Assembly (NCBI GenBank): GCA_964606325.1
Contig: CAZSGE010000010.1
Location: forward strand, 16,529-80,528
Reading direction: 5' to 3'
From: Berkiella sp964606325
Lineage (GTDB): Bacteria > Pseudomonadota > Gammaproteobacteria > Berkiellales > Berkiellaceae
Length of the DNA: 64,000 nucleotides
Part shown: positions 19,639-28,358 of the stretch, piece after piece
How positions within the stretch are numbered: position 1 is the stretch's first letter
How the letters are laid out: each line of letters begins with the position of its first letter
Notes under the pieces: model-generated
What the model was told of the DNA's origin: nothing
The model's input: only the letters and a program-made list of their open reading frames with translations
Database searches by the model: none
Translations under genes and position numbers: made by a program

Positions 19639-20055
19639 TTGACCACCATTATACAAAACGGCAAAACATGGTGACTTATCTCAATGGAGTAGGCATGAAG
19701 TTGACCTAAAGAATGGCGGTTTTAGCCTTGCGTGTAGCCCACTTAATCAGTTGAAATTTCATCTACCACTGATGTATTCCTCCATGAGTCTTAAAACAGA
19801 AAGACATCAATTATCATTATCACCTGATGAAAGCTATAAATATAGAAAGTTTGGCTATAGGTCTAGGCGCTTTTTTAAGGCGTTTTATGATTTGCATATA
19901 CACTGTTATAGATATTAATACTTTTTCACTGTAGAAGAAAAATAACTTGATAAAGCCTTCATTTTAGACGCACCCTATGGATTAATCTGCTATTTGAAGT
20001 ATCATGTTTAGCACACACTTAGTTCAAAAACTTACTAATGATTAGGAGTACAAAA
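19639..20055. other. 417-bp intergenic region between divergent genes
   Basis: Lies between the start of the giant RTX-like gene (minus) and the start of the 20056 gene (plus), so it should hold both promoters. I see no convincing -35/-10 pair, repeat or RNA gene. The composition is AT-rich throughout. Confidence 0.5.
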
Positions 20056-20718
20056 ATGCCACGTGGACGCAAAGCAAAAAATGATGTGCCTGTTGTTGGG
20101 AAAAATACCCCCGTCGCCAGTTCAGCACCCAGCGCTAATGATGAACAAAATCCAAACGATGATAAAGCCAAAGCCATAGCGCGACAGCAAGCATCGAAGG
20201 ATAAAATAGGGGTTGCTAGCACTTTTTCCTTTTTAGGATTTGCAGCACTTGCCTATCTAACAACAAATATTTGGGCACCCATTTTCTATTTTTCCGTGTT
20301 TGTTGCAACTTCATCTTTCATATTGTTGCTGATAACAGCAACAGCAGATAAAAATTTAGGTCTCAGTAACAAAAATAACGATCGAGATGTTGATGCCTTA
20401 GCAAAAACTTTAATCGCAAGTGATAGAAGTTTTGTTGCAAAATATAATCGTATTAAAGCGCATTTTGCTAAAGTAGAAACACTCGAAACAATTGAAAGAC
20501 AATCCCCGCTTATCCATAGCACGGATGAGTTTAACACAGCCATGGTACAGCAATATGTTGCCACACAACTTAAAGCGGCACTAGATGCACAAGGGCAAGA
20601 TAAACAAACCGTCACAAATAACTTAATGGATGATCTAAACGACTTGGATGTCTATGCTGACGCCAAGATTAAAACGTTAAAAGCTAAAACTGTCATTCGT
20701 AAAATGAGAAACTCATAA
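20056..20718 (+). CDS. Unrecognised 220-aa protein with a hydrophobic hairpin
   Basis: No family recognised. A basic start (MPRGRKAKND) is followed by a low-complexity Ser/Asn/Asp/Lys segment. Two adjacent hydrophobic stretches (about residues 53-100, FSFLGFAALAYL and FVATSSFILLLI) could form a membrane hairpin. A soluble helical C-terminal part of about 110 residues follows. The start at 20056 is chosen over the in-frame ATG at 20038 because AGGAG lies at 20044-20048, seven bases before it. A host-membrane-inserted effector would fit this layout, but nothing proves it. Confidence 0.75.
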   Translation: MPRGRKAKNDVPVVGKNTPVASSAPSANDEQNPNDDKAKAIARQQASKDKIGVASTFSFLGFAALAYLTTNIWAPIFYFSVFVATSSFILLLITATADKNLGLSNKNNDRDVDALAKTLIASDRSFVAKYNRIKAHFAKVETLETIERQSPLIHSTDEFNTAMVQQYVATQLKAALDAQGQDKQTVTNNLMDDLNDLDVYADAKIKTLKAKTVIRKMRNS

Positions 20719-20752
20719 CGTTTCATCAGTCAGGCCACGGAAGGCTTTATGG

Positions 20753-21568
20753 TTACACAGGAGCACGCTTGTGTTGCTCGGTGCTTTGATTTTGTGTGAG
20801 ATGAGGTGTACTCTCTTGTAAAATATTCGTTGTACCTTGCTGTGATTTCTTATAATTGTAACAGATTTCCACCTGTGAACCCGCGATAGTATCCATTTCG
20901 TATGTATCTGGCTCCTCGATTTTGCTATCGACAATCATAAGTTCTTCAAATTCTTTAACCAACTCATCTGCACTTTTGCTAGATAATGGCAACGTTTTTG
21001 GCTTATCACTACAAATCAATCGCTTTAAATAAGCCACTCTATTGCACAGCCCCTCGATCACTGATGCCGCGTTATAAACAGTAGGACCAGCTGTCACACC
21101 AAAAAAATAAGGCCCATATTTAGTTGAAATATACGTTAAAAATTTAGTGCATGGTCCCAAAATGCCATAAGTTAAACTGCTGGGGTTGGGCACACCAAAT
21201 ATAAAAGTATAGAGTTGTGTTAGCGCGGTTGTACTTAATTTTACAGCTAAAGGTGCACCAAAGTAGGCACCACCAACCGTGGCGGCAATGGCTAATGTCA
21301 ATTTAGCGTAAAAGTAAGAGCCCTGGTTATCGGTCTCGTTTTTCTCAAGTGATTGTAATTTCTGCGCTTTGTCTGCAAGTAATTTCGCAGCTTGCTTCTC
21401 AGTTTCAATAAGTTGTGCTTGTGGGATATGGGGGAAAAGACGCTGTAAGATGTCTAAAACATTTTCAGATTGTTTCACTGCAGTAAAATCAATGGTCGTC
21501 AAAATAGAAATTAATCGCTCAAGATCAGTGATATCTTTGCTAGCCTCGGTAGCACCTAAAAGCATCAT
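20753..21568 (-). CDS. Unrecognised 271-aa protein with central hydrophobic region
   Basis: No family recognised. The N-terminal 90 residues are helical and charged (ETEKQAAKLLADKAQKLQSL). A Gly/Ala/Pro-rich hydrophobic region (about 95-170, containing AIAATVGGAYFGAPLA and YGPYFFGVTAG) could enter a membrane. The polar C-terminal 90 residues end in QHKRAPV. It is convergent with the 20056 gene, 34 bp apart. It lies downstream of the amine oxidase on the same strand, but a hairpin and about 160 bp separate them. Confidence 0.75.
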   Translation of the reverse strand: MMLLGATEASKDITDLERLISILTTIDFTAVKQSENVLDILQRLFPHIPQAQLIETEKQAAKLLADKAQKLQSLEKNETDNQGSYFYAKLTLAIAATVGGAYFGAPLAVKLSTTALTQLYTFIFGVPNPSSLTYGILGPCTKFLTYISTKYGPYFFGVTAGPTVYNAASVIEGLCNRVAYLKRLICSDKPKTLPLSSKSADELVKEFEELMIVDSKIEEPDTYEMDTIAGSQVEICYNYKKSQQGTTNILQESTPHLTQNQSTEQHKRAPV

Positions 21569-21646
21569 TCACTCCCTGACATGTTTGCTTTATGATGCCC
21601 AAATTGTACCAATCTTAATTTAACTTTGCATATATAATTTTATTTT

Positions 21647-21671
21647 AGTTATCCTAATTTATAGGATAACT
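21647..21671. terminator. Hairpin between the amine oxidase and the 20753 gene
   Basis: A 10-bp perfect stem, AGTTATCCTA and TAGGATAACT, with a five-base loop, 57 bases beyond the amine oxidase stop. On the minus strand it is followed by A-rich rather than T-rich sequence, so termination strength is uncertain. Confidence 0.45.
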
Positions 21672-21727
21672 ATTTTGCCTGTAAGATATAACAGCCATGA
21701 TTCAATATACTTTGTTGTATATTTTGA

Positions 21728-23158
21728 TTAACGCTTTGCAACACCTTGATAAATAAACAACAACTGATCAACAACTTGCTTAGCACTTTCTAAACCTGAA
21801 AGATAAGCTGCTTGTAAATTTGAAGGAGAACGATGCGTATGTTCGCCTGCAAAAATTAATCGACCTAATGGTGTTGCAATAACAGAATTATCCTCTAAAG
21901 AACTACCCGCTGGGTGATAGCAATACGAACCTAATGAAAAGGGATCTTTATCCCAATGTGTTACCCATGATTTTTTAAGTGGTCTGAATGTATTGGTATA
22001 GATATCTTTAAATAAATTGACGCAGTGATTTATCAGATACTTATCTTCTGGTAAATCTTTATTAGAATTCGCGTAAATTGATGCAACTAAAACTGGCTTT
22101 TTTTCAGTTGTGAAATGCTGTAAATTAACAACATCAAGCCAGGCTTCAAGGGTAGGATCAAATAACACCACAAAATGAGAATAATCATCCCAAAATGTCT
22201 CTTCAAACTGTAGAATCACCTTATTATGATTTGCACAGCTCAATGCGTTAATGGCTTTTGTTTTAGATAGAGGTAATGGCGGTTCAAAAATAACATTCCC
22301 TTTTTGTAAGACACCCAATGGTAGCGTACAGATAGCCGCATCAGCTCGATGAGCACTACCCGTGTGAGTGTGAACGATAATTTCCTCGCCAGTATGATCA
22401 ATTTTGAGAACTTCATTTGAAAGAAAGACTTGCAGCAAACCCGTTTTTTTAGCTTCTGAATACATACCCTCGGTTACTTTGTCATAACCATTCATGACTA
22501 AAAAATTACTTTCACTTTCCTTTTTATTTGTTCCCATTTTATACGAAAATAACTTTTCTTTTTTTAATTCTTTGATACTAATCATTTTTGCCAAAGATTC
22601 TAAATCGCCAGACTGAATAGCTTTTTGTTTCAATAGTTGGGTATCAATATATTGGAGATCAGCAACGGTAAAACGATCTTTATCATCTGAAAGTCGCGTC
22701 AATGTTAACGCTTTTATCTGCTCTTTGTATTCATCTACTAAATCCGTGAGCTGTGTTTTATCTATCTCATGCCCTTGCATGTCGAAAACAGCCCAATTAC
22801 TTCTGACATAAGGCTTAACATCAAGATGATAGTGCTCTGATATATTAAAAAGCGGATTATTCTTAACGCCATGAACAAATTGCGCTCCTAATTCAATAAA
22901 GGAGCCATCTTCTATATGCAAACTATGAATTCTGCCACCAACGCGATCTCTTGCTTCAACCAAAATAACATTAAGCCCATGGTGGGTTAATTCCTTTGCG
23001 GCAGTAATCCCTGATAAACCTGCGCCGATAATGAGTATAGTTGGCTTATCTTTACTAGGGTGTGCCTTGATAGCGGGATGCTGTTTACTTTTTAAATGTA
23101 AGTAAAAGTGACACAGATCTTTTACCGTATTGTTAGATATCACTGGTATCTCTGTCAT
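21728..23158 (-). CDS. FAD-dependent amine oxidase
   Basis: 476-aa flavoprotein of the monoamine/polyamine oxidase family. The FAD dinucleotide-binding motif IIGAGLSG (residues 43-50) is followed by EARDRVGGRIHS, the second family fingerprint. The C-terminal FAD motif is LIFAGEHTHRSPSNLQAAYLSG. There is no signal peptide, and the FAD fold begins about 40 residues in. It would oxidise a primary or secondary amine (polyamine or aromatic) with release of H2O2. Substrate cannot be read from sequence. Flanking genes do not suggest a catabolic pathway. An internal role in polyamine turnover or a host-directed role are both possible. Confidence 0.92.
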   Translation of the reverse strand: MTEIPVISNNTVKDLCHFYLHLKSKQHPAIKAHPSKDKPTILIIGAGLSGITAAKELTHHGLNVILVEARDRVGGRIHSLHIEDGSFIELGAQFVHGVKNNPLFNISEHYHLDVKPYVRSNWAVFDMQGHEIDKTQLTDLVDEYKEQIKALTLTRLSDDKDRFTVADLQYIDTQLLKQKAIQSGDLESLAKMISIKELKKEKLFSYKMGTNKKESESNFLVMNGYDKVTEGMYSEAKKTGLLQVFLSNEVLKIDHTGEEIIVHTHTGSAHRADAAICTLPLGVLQKGNVIFEPPLPLSKTKAINALSCANHNKVILQFEETFWDDYSHFVVLFDPTLEAWLDVVNLQHFTTEKKPVLVASIYANSNKDLPEDKYLINHCVNLFKDIYTNTFRPLKKSWVTHWDKDPFSLGSYCYHPAGSSLEDNSVIATPLGRLIFAGEHTHRSPSNLQAAYLSGLESAKQVVDQLLFIYQGVAKR

Positions 23159-23387
23159 GATTCACCACCACTCTTGGCTGTTCAACGCTTTCTTTATATA
23201 CATGTGTGACTCTGTGTATTTGCAAATAGTTCCCTAGGTGATAGATTCGAGTTTAAAATTTGACCTACCACCAATTTAGTCTGCTGCATTATTATGTAGC
23301 AACAACGTTTTATAGCGTCATCTAAAGAATAATATTTTTGGTTAAGCTAAATTGAGATAAAGTAAAATCAGCGGAGAATAAGATTTC

Positions 23388-23954
23388 ATGACTACCATCA
23401 ATGTAACCCAGCAATCTGTTTCTGTTGTTGTGGACAGAGAGGTGTTGCCTGGAAAGAAGGAAGAGTTTGAAAATGTTTTAAGAGGCATCATTGATGCTTG
23501 CAAAACATTTCCGGGTTACCTAGGCACAGATGTTCACCTACCACAAATAAAAGGTGGTATGCACTATCGCATTGTTTTTCGCTTTGCCACATTAGATGAG
23601 CTTAAAAATTGGGAACATTCACCAGTACGACAGGAATGGGTTCAAAAAATTGATAAGCTCATTAAAGAGCCGACTAAACTACAGATCATCAGTGGATTAG
23701 AAACCTGGTTTGCGCTGCCTCGCTGTAATGCGATAATTCCGCCTAAACGTTATAAAATGGCGATTGTTACCTGGTTAGCCATCACTCCCTTATTGATAGC
23801 TTTTAATCTTGCAACCCAACCACTTCTTGGAAATTTACCCTTGGTACTGCGAATTTTAGTCACTACACCAATTATAGTAATTTTAATGACCTATGTCGTG
23901 ATGCCTTACATGGCAAAACTATTTGCCAAATGGATGTATCCTCCTTCCACATGA
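23388..23954 (+). CDS. Antibiotic biosynthesis monooxygenase (ABM)-domain membrane protein
   Basis: 188 aa. The N-terminal 100 residues form a ferredoxin-like ABM domain (VVVDREVLPGKKEEFE, then FPGYLGTDVH and YRIVFRFATLDELKNWEHS). Two C-terminal transmembrane helices follow (about 125-145 and 150-175). This fused form is a conserved uncharacterised family; ABM folds act as small oxygenases or sensors. GGAG lies before the ATG. The gene is divergent from the amine oxidase, with a 229-bp gap, and could share regulation with it. Confidence 0.85.
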   Translation: MTTINVTQQSVSVVVDREVLPGKKEEFENVLRGIIDACKTFPGYLGTDVHLPQIKGGMHYRIVFRFATLDELKNWEHSPVRQEWVQKIDKLIKEPTKLQIISGLETWFALPRCNAIIPPKRYKMAIVTWLAITPLLIAFNLATQPLLGNLPLVLRILVTTPIIVILMTYVVMPYMAKLFAKWMYPPST

Positions 23955-23981
23955 TTTTAAATTAGCAAACTCAAAAGTAAA

Positions 23982-24003
23982 TGAGGGCTCAAAAGAACCC
24001 TCA
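23982..24003. terminator. Bidirectional terminator hairpin
   Basis: The TGAGGG/CCCTCA stem extends through one G-U pair to nine pairs around a four-base loop. It lies between the convergent ABM-domain gene and the 24017-25423 gene; on the minus strand it is followed by TTTACTTTT. Confidence 0.7.
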
Positions 24004-24016
24004 AATTCCATACAAG

Positions 24017-25423
24017 TTATTTGATAGCCAATCTAGAAAATACCTCTGTCAGCTCACGCCCCTCTTGTTCAGCATGAGCTTTTTCACGATCTTCTATTGT
24101 TTGTAGACATTTCACGCGCTCTTCTACTGATTTGTCCTTATCTAATTCCATTAGCTGTTTATAGCGTGCCGTTGTGAAGTTGCTATCTTTACTTTTATCA
24201 GAATATTCAGCTTTATCTTTCTCAAGACGACTTTTAAATATATCAACAAGTTCTGGATCTTTAGTAAATACTGAATGCGCAAAGAATCGCTTAGGCACAG
24301 CATCTTCTAATACCGCTACCGCTTTAGTACGCCTTTCAGGATAGGTAACTGCTTGATAATCTGGATAGTCCGTTCTTTTTAGATCAGGATCTAGTCGAGC
24401 ACGACTTGGCTTAGGTTTAAACTTTTTGACTGGATAATCGGCATAAATTGATTCTTTATCCACTTCAAGTATTTCGGTTTCAAAATCATTTTGCCATTTA
24501 CCAATTCCCACTAATCCGCCTGCTTTTGCCAATAACCCTTCTTGGCGAGTAGCAGAAATAGGAAGGATCCCTAACCTTTTTTGCATCAATATACGTTCTC
24601 TCTCAGTATGTTCACTCATTTGTCTATGGGCGGTTTGCTTTGCAGCACTAAAGCGCTTTTCCGTTGCCCATGCAACAGCGGCATCTTCTCTGTAATCACT
24701 AACAGGCTGAAAACCACGCACTTTACTGCGAGCTTCATCTCGTGTTTCTTTGTCTTCTTTGCTTAGCGGTTCAAAGCTTCTCAATTGATCTCTGTGATTC
24801 ATTTGCTGATAGGTTAAAGGCTCTGGTGATATAGAAAACCATTCTTCTACTTTAGCTACCATATCGCCTAAAGCTTTCTTTTTAGCTACGATTTGTGCAT
24901 TCCACACATCATTTGCCATAACGCCGGCAGTTTCTGCTTCTTTTGATGAACTGCTATCAGATATCTCAAAATAACGGACTTCATCGGCAATAATGCTAGG
25001 AATGGTTAACGCATGTGTTAAATAGGCCAGCAACAATGGAGAATCAATGGTTGTGGCTACCTTAGATCCGCTTTCTGGAGCCGGTGCAGCATCCTTCACA
25101 GCGGGTTGTACAAGAATGCCTGCCTGAACTGCCATTCTCATTTCTTGTTCTTCAATCCAGTTTCTAATCACCTCAAACACATTTTTAGGATTAGGTTCTT
25201 TGCCTGCTAATCTCATTTTGATAATAGGGATAACCTGCAACGAAAGTTCTACACGATCGTTAAAATCAGGCACAAGAATGTCATTGTATTTTGTACGGTT
25301 TCTTACTTTTTTAGGTGTGTCAATCGAAATTTCTTGTGAATGGCCAGAACTAGAGGGTATATTTTCCGTAAGGGAGGAATCTGTTGATGATGAGCTTCCA
25401 GAACGAACGCCGGGTTTAGACAT
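24017..25423 (-). CDS. Unrecognised 468-aa hydrophilic protein
   Basis: No family recognised. A Ser-rich N-terminus (RSGSSSSTDSS) leads into a highly charged, mostly helical protein with no membrane segment or signal peptide. A Pro/Tyr/Asp-rich stretch (DPDLKRTDYPDYQAVTYPER) lies near residue 355. The last 45 residues are Glu-rich (EDREKAHAEQEGRELTEV), resembling the E-block of Dot/Icm substrates. The start at 25423 follows AAAGGAG; a longer frame to 25450 would put that ribosome site inside the gene. Candidate effector by composition only. Confidence 0.8.
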   Translation of the reverse strand: MSKPGVRSGSSSSTDSSLTENIPSSSGHSQEISIDTPKKVRNRTKYNDILVPDFNDRVELSLQVIPIIKMRLAGKEPNPKNVFEVIRNWIEEQEMRMAVQAGILVQPAVKDAAPAPESGSKVATTIDSPLLLAYLTHALTIPSIIADEVRYFEISDSSSSKEAETAGVMANDVWNAQIVAKKKALGDMVAKVEEWFSISPEPLTYQQMNHRDQLRSFEPLSKEDKETRDEARSKVRGFQPVSDYREDAAVAWATEKRFSAAKQTAHRQMSEHTERERILMQKRLGILPISATRQEGLLAKAGGLVGIGKWQNDFETEILEVDKESIYADYPVKKFKPKPSRARLDPDLKRTDYPDYQAVTYPERRTKAVAVLEDAVPKRFFAHSVFTKDPELVDIFKSRLEKDKAEYSDKSKDSNFTTARYKQLMELDKDKSVEERVKCLQTIEDREKAHAEQEGRELTEVFSRLAIK

Positions 25424-25699
25424 AACAATCTCCTTTGCATGAATTGACACATTGAACTGTGTTAAATATCACATTGTATTTTTATGATGTAGTCTTGATG
25501 TCATATTTCATGAAACAATCGCACATTGATTTGATAAGTGCAACTTGGATTGAAATGAGTGAGATGAAATTGATTTGGATTGCTTATTAATCCCGTAACA
25601 AGCAAAACCCAGTTAAACTCATATCTAATATTACGAGCGACTTGAAACTACTTACATGAATCTCAACATTGCGCAAATGAAAATAGCATCAGAAATGCA

Positions 25700-25740
25700 T
25701 TACCTTAAGTGAACAATTTCACAATGTTCACTTAAGGTAA
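25700..25740. repeat. Perfect 16-bp inverted repeat
   Basis: TTACCTTAAGTGAACA (25700-25715) and its exact complement (25725-25740) flank nine bases. It begins just after the pseudopilin stop on the minus strand. No T tract follows on either side, so it is either an atypical terminator or the binding site or remnant of something else. The rest of the 25424-25743 gap shows no other feature. Confidence 0.75.
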
Positions 25741-25743
25741 GAT

Positions 25744-26325
25744 TTAATTACATTTGTAAATATTAGAGTTACATGCAACTAATCCAGAGCTAACATAAGT
25801 TGGCGTTTGATTAAGAAGCTTATAGGTCACATTAATGACCGAGCGCCCATCTTGTCTTGCCTTAGCTCTACATGCATCAAATCCAGCTGCAGAAAGCACA
25901 CTTGAATCACATGCTTGTAATTTATCTTGAAGATAGTAGTGAACATTTGTCACACCTGCCGTGGTTTGAGCGAATATGCTTTTGGAGCAACTAGTTTGTA
26001 TGATCTGGGCTTGCAGGGCTGGATTTGAATTATATGTTTGTAATAATTCTATTTGAGGAAGTATCTGGTCGTAAACGTAAACCTCACTTTGAACAATAGA
26101 TTTTAAATTTGAATCCACTAAGCATTTACTGTTTAGCGCATTCTCTATTTTTAAAACTTCAGCATCTTTGATTGCTGTTGCATTGGGGCCTACAAAGGTC
26201 AAAGGTTCAACAACATAGTGACTCATCAAAGGTAACATCACAGGAGCAGCACTGATACCACCGAGCAACGCCACGACTACAGATAGCTCAATCAACGAGA
26301 AACCTTTTTGATTAAATCTACGCAT
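25744..26325 (-). CDS. Type IV prepilin-like (pseudopilin) protein
   Basis: 193 aa starting MRRFNQKG-FSLIELSVVVALL: a class III (prepilin) leader of eight residues with Gly before the cleavage site, Phe+1, Glu+5 and a hydrophobic helix. The leader peptidase PilD should process it. The C-terminal part is Cys-containing (six or more Cys) and matches no pilin I recognise; the last residues are ACNSNIYKCN, which suggests a closing disulfide. The start at 26325 follows AGGGGGA; a longer frame to 26379 is rejected because it would bury the leader. No other pilus genes are nearby, so this is an orphan minor pilin or pseudopilin. Confidence 0.85.
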   Translation of the reverse strand: MRRFNQKGFSLIELSVVVALLGGISAAPVMLPLMSHYVVEPLTFVGPNATAIKDAEVLKIENALNSKCLVDSNLKSIVQSEVYVYDQILPQIELLQTYNSNPALQAQIIQTSCSKSIFAQTTAGVTNVHYYLQDKLQACDSSVLSAAGFDACRAKARQDGRSVINVTYKLLNQTPTYVSSGLVACNSNIYKCN

Positions 26326-26544
26326 TTTTCCCCCTAACCGCCAAAAAGCTGTGTAAATCTTTATTAGATTACCATGCATTTATGCCAGTCGACAAACATA
26401 TTTTACGGGTTAATTAAACAAGCGACATACCACTAAACAATAATTTGGTATGTAGTAAATATTTTTGTCAAACAGTGATTAATCTAGAGGCTAGCGGTTC
26501 AATTTTAACTGTAGTGCTTGAGAAATTGATGTTGGACGGCGCTG

Positions 26545-27144
26545 TTAATTTGTTGGAAAGTTCAAAATAGCACGCTTAAAACCTCTTGTAGGCGGATATG
26601 GCCCAATCCAAGTTCTAAGTAGCATATTAAAAAATGATTTCCCGTGGGACCAATGGCGATGAACATCACCATTCACTATCATCAGGACGCCATTTTGAGG
26701 AGAATAATAAAAACCGAGTGTATCTCCAGCATTAAAGGTTCTATCAATGGCCTGCTTTAATTCCATCACTTTGGCTTTATCTAATTTTTTATCATGCCAT
26801 CCGCCATTGTTCACCAAAATCGATTCCGTTAAGTATTTACTCAACATTTGTGGGGTTATATCATCGCGCACAAAATAAAACATCATGGCAAGTGGCTCAT
26901 CATTCACCAGTAGCATTTCCGCTTTTTTTTCATTTTGCGAGGTATAAAGCGCGGCAACAAAGGCTTTAGAGCCCCATATATTCACTGCCGAATGTCCATT
27001 CAAATTAACCATTTCATTTGTTTGCTCAAGCTTTAATTGATAAGGCAGAGCAACACCTAAAACTTCTGTATAGCTCTGTGATGAAAAAACAGGTTTGACC
27101 AAACCTAACAACAAAAAAATTAGGTAAATACTTTGTTTAATCAC
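26545..27144 (-). CDS. Exported chalcone-isomerase-like protein
   Basis: About 199 aa with a signal peptide (MIKQSIYLIFLLLGLVKPVFSS), then a domain of the bacterial chalcone-isomerase-like family: LGVALPYQLKLE, NIWGSKAFVAALYTS, FVRDDITPQML, ALYTS and GDTLGFYYSPQNG. Family members are periplasmic, probably small-molecule or lipid binding; enzymatic isomerase activity is not expected. GTG at 27144 is chosen: it gives a clean signal peptide and overlaps the upstream antiporter stop by eight bases (GTGATTAA), implying coupled translation. A TTG at 27168 is the longer alternative. Confidence 0.8.
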   Translation of the reverse strand: MIKQSIYLIFLLLGLVKPVFSSQSYTEVLGVALPYQLKLEQTNEMVNLNGHSAVNIWGSKAFVAALYTSQNEKKAEMLLVNDEPLAMMFYFVRDDITPQMLSKYLTESILVNNGGWHDKKLDKAKVMELKQAIDRTFNAGDTLGFYYSPQNGVLMIVNGDVHRHWSHGKSFFNMLLRTWIGPYPPTRGFKRAILNFPTN

Positions 27145-28303
27145 GGCGTAACTTATCTGAAGCTGCAATCGGGGTAGGATAGCGGTTCACAATCCAATAG
27201 GATGAAACAATAAATGTTATAATGGTTGACACTTGAATTAAAGAATAGGCTGCATCTGTGATTAAATTATTTTTTTCTGCGGTATAACCCACCAGCAATG
27301 AAAATTCACTGATTTGCCCAATTCGAACCCCAACTTCCCAGGCCGCAGGTTTATTGGGGGCTATTTTGCCAAGTAATTGTCTAAATACAATGGGTTTGGC
27401 GACCAGCATCAATGCGCCTAAGAATAATGCCCATTGCCATATTTCTGAAAGCTTGTCTAAATTCAGTTTGGCTCCCACAGAAAAGAAAAATAAAATTAAG
27501 AAAAAATCTCGAATGGGACGTAAACTTTCTGCAATAAAACGCGAGACTGGGCTTTGGGCAATGGAGATCCCAGCAATAAAGGCCCCAACCTCGAATGACA
27601 ATTTTAAAGATTCTGCTAATTGACCAAGCCCCAAGCACCAGGCGATAGCGACTAAAAACATAAACTCATGAATGCGACTAAATCGTTGAATCAGCTTGAT
27701 AAGTACAAAACGTTCAACCAAGAAAGCAAAGACAACTAAACAAGGCAATGCTATAGCGACCTTCGCGAGCTCTGCTAAATGTAAGCCACCTTCGTTGGCA
27801 GCATGCAGCAATAATAAGGTAAAAATAGCAATCATATCTTGCAACAATAAAATACTGATCACGATTTCACCAGTACGTTGATGATGCAGTACCGTGGTTG
27901 GCAATAATTTCAAACCAATAATGGTACTTGAAAACATCATTGCTGCCCCAATCACCAAAGCATCGACAGTCGAAAAATTGGCAGCTAAGGCAACCCCATA
28001 TCCCATCGCGCCAAATAGGCAGGAACTGACCACCGTAATAATGGTTGCTTGGCGTAGTAGTTTGAGTAAATTCTGCGGTTGAAGATTAAGACCGAGCAAA
28101 AATAAAAGAAAGATGATCCCAATATCACCTACATCTTTTAAAATAACCGGATCTGAGACTAAACTCATACCGCTTGGTCCAATCAAGACACCTAAAATTA
28201 TATAGGCAACCAACAACGATTGACGAGTGTAAAGTGCCAGTGTTGCTAATATTGCGGCACCACAGAAGATCAAAAATATAGAAAAGATGATATGGTTATG
28301 CAT
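27137..28303 (-). CDS. CPA2-family cation:proton antiporter (KefB-like membrane domain)
   Basis: 388 aa, almost all hydrophobic, about 12 segments. Family motifs: LGVLIGPSGMSLV, DVGDIGIIFLLFLLGL, MMFSSTIIGLKLL, LLLQDMIAIFTLLLL with the Gln-Asp of the ion site, FEVGAFIAGISIAQSP and FFLILFFFSVGAKL. It lacks the C-terminal TrkA-N nucleotide-binding domain of true KefB/KefC, so it is a short form exchanging Na+ or K+ for protons. It overlaps the chalcone-isomerase-like gene downstream, and the two look like an operon. Confidence 0.9.
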   Translation of the reverse strand: MHNHIIFSIFLIFCGAAILATLALYTRQSLLVAYIILGVLIGPSGMSLVSDPVILKDVGDIGIIFLLFLLGLNLQPQNLLKLLRQATIITVVSSCLFGAMGYGVALAANFSTVDALVIGAAMMFSSTIIGLKLLPTTVLHHQRTGEIVISILLLQDMIAIFTLLLLHAANEGGLHLAELAKVAIALPCLVVFAFLVERFVLIKLIQRFSRIHEFMFLVAIAWCLGLGQLAESLKLSFEVGAFIAGISIAQSPVSRFIAESLRPIRDFFLILFFFSVGAKLNLDKLSEIWQWALFLGALMLVAKPIVFRQLLGKIAPNKPAAWEVGVRIGQISEFSLLVGYTAEKNNLITDAAYSLIQVSTIITFIVSSYWIVNRYPTPIAASDKLRRD

Positions 28304-28358
28304 TGTTGCTTATACTGGCTAAAGCAAGGTACGTATATATTAGAGTATTCCAAAGCGT

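Noticed and set aside
19692..19764. Short basic frame on the minus strand starting MKFQLIKWATRKAK
   Set aside because: The nearest GGAGG is about 16 bases from the ATG and nothing else supports it.
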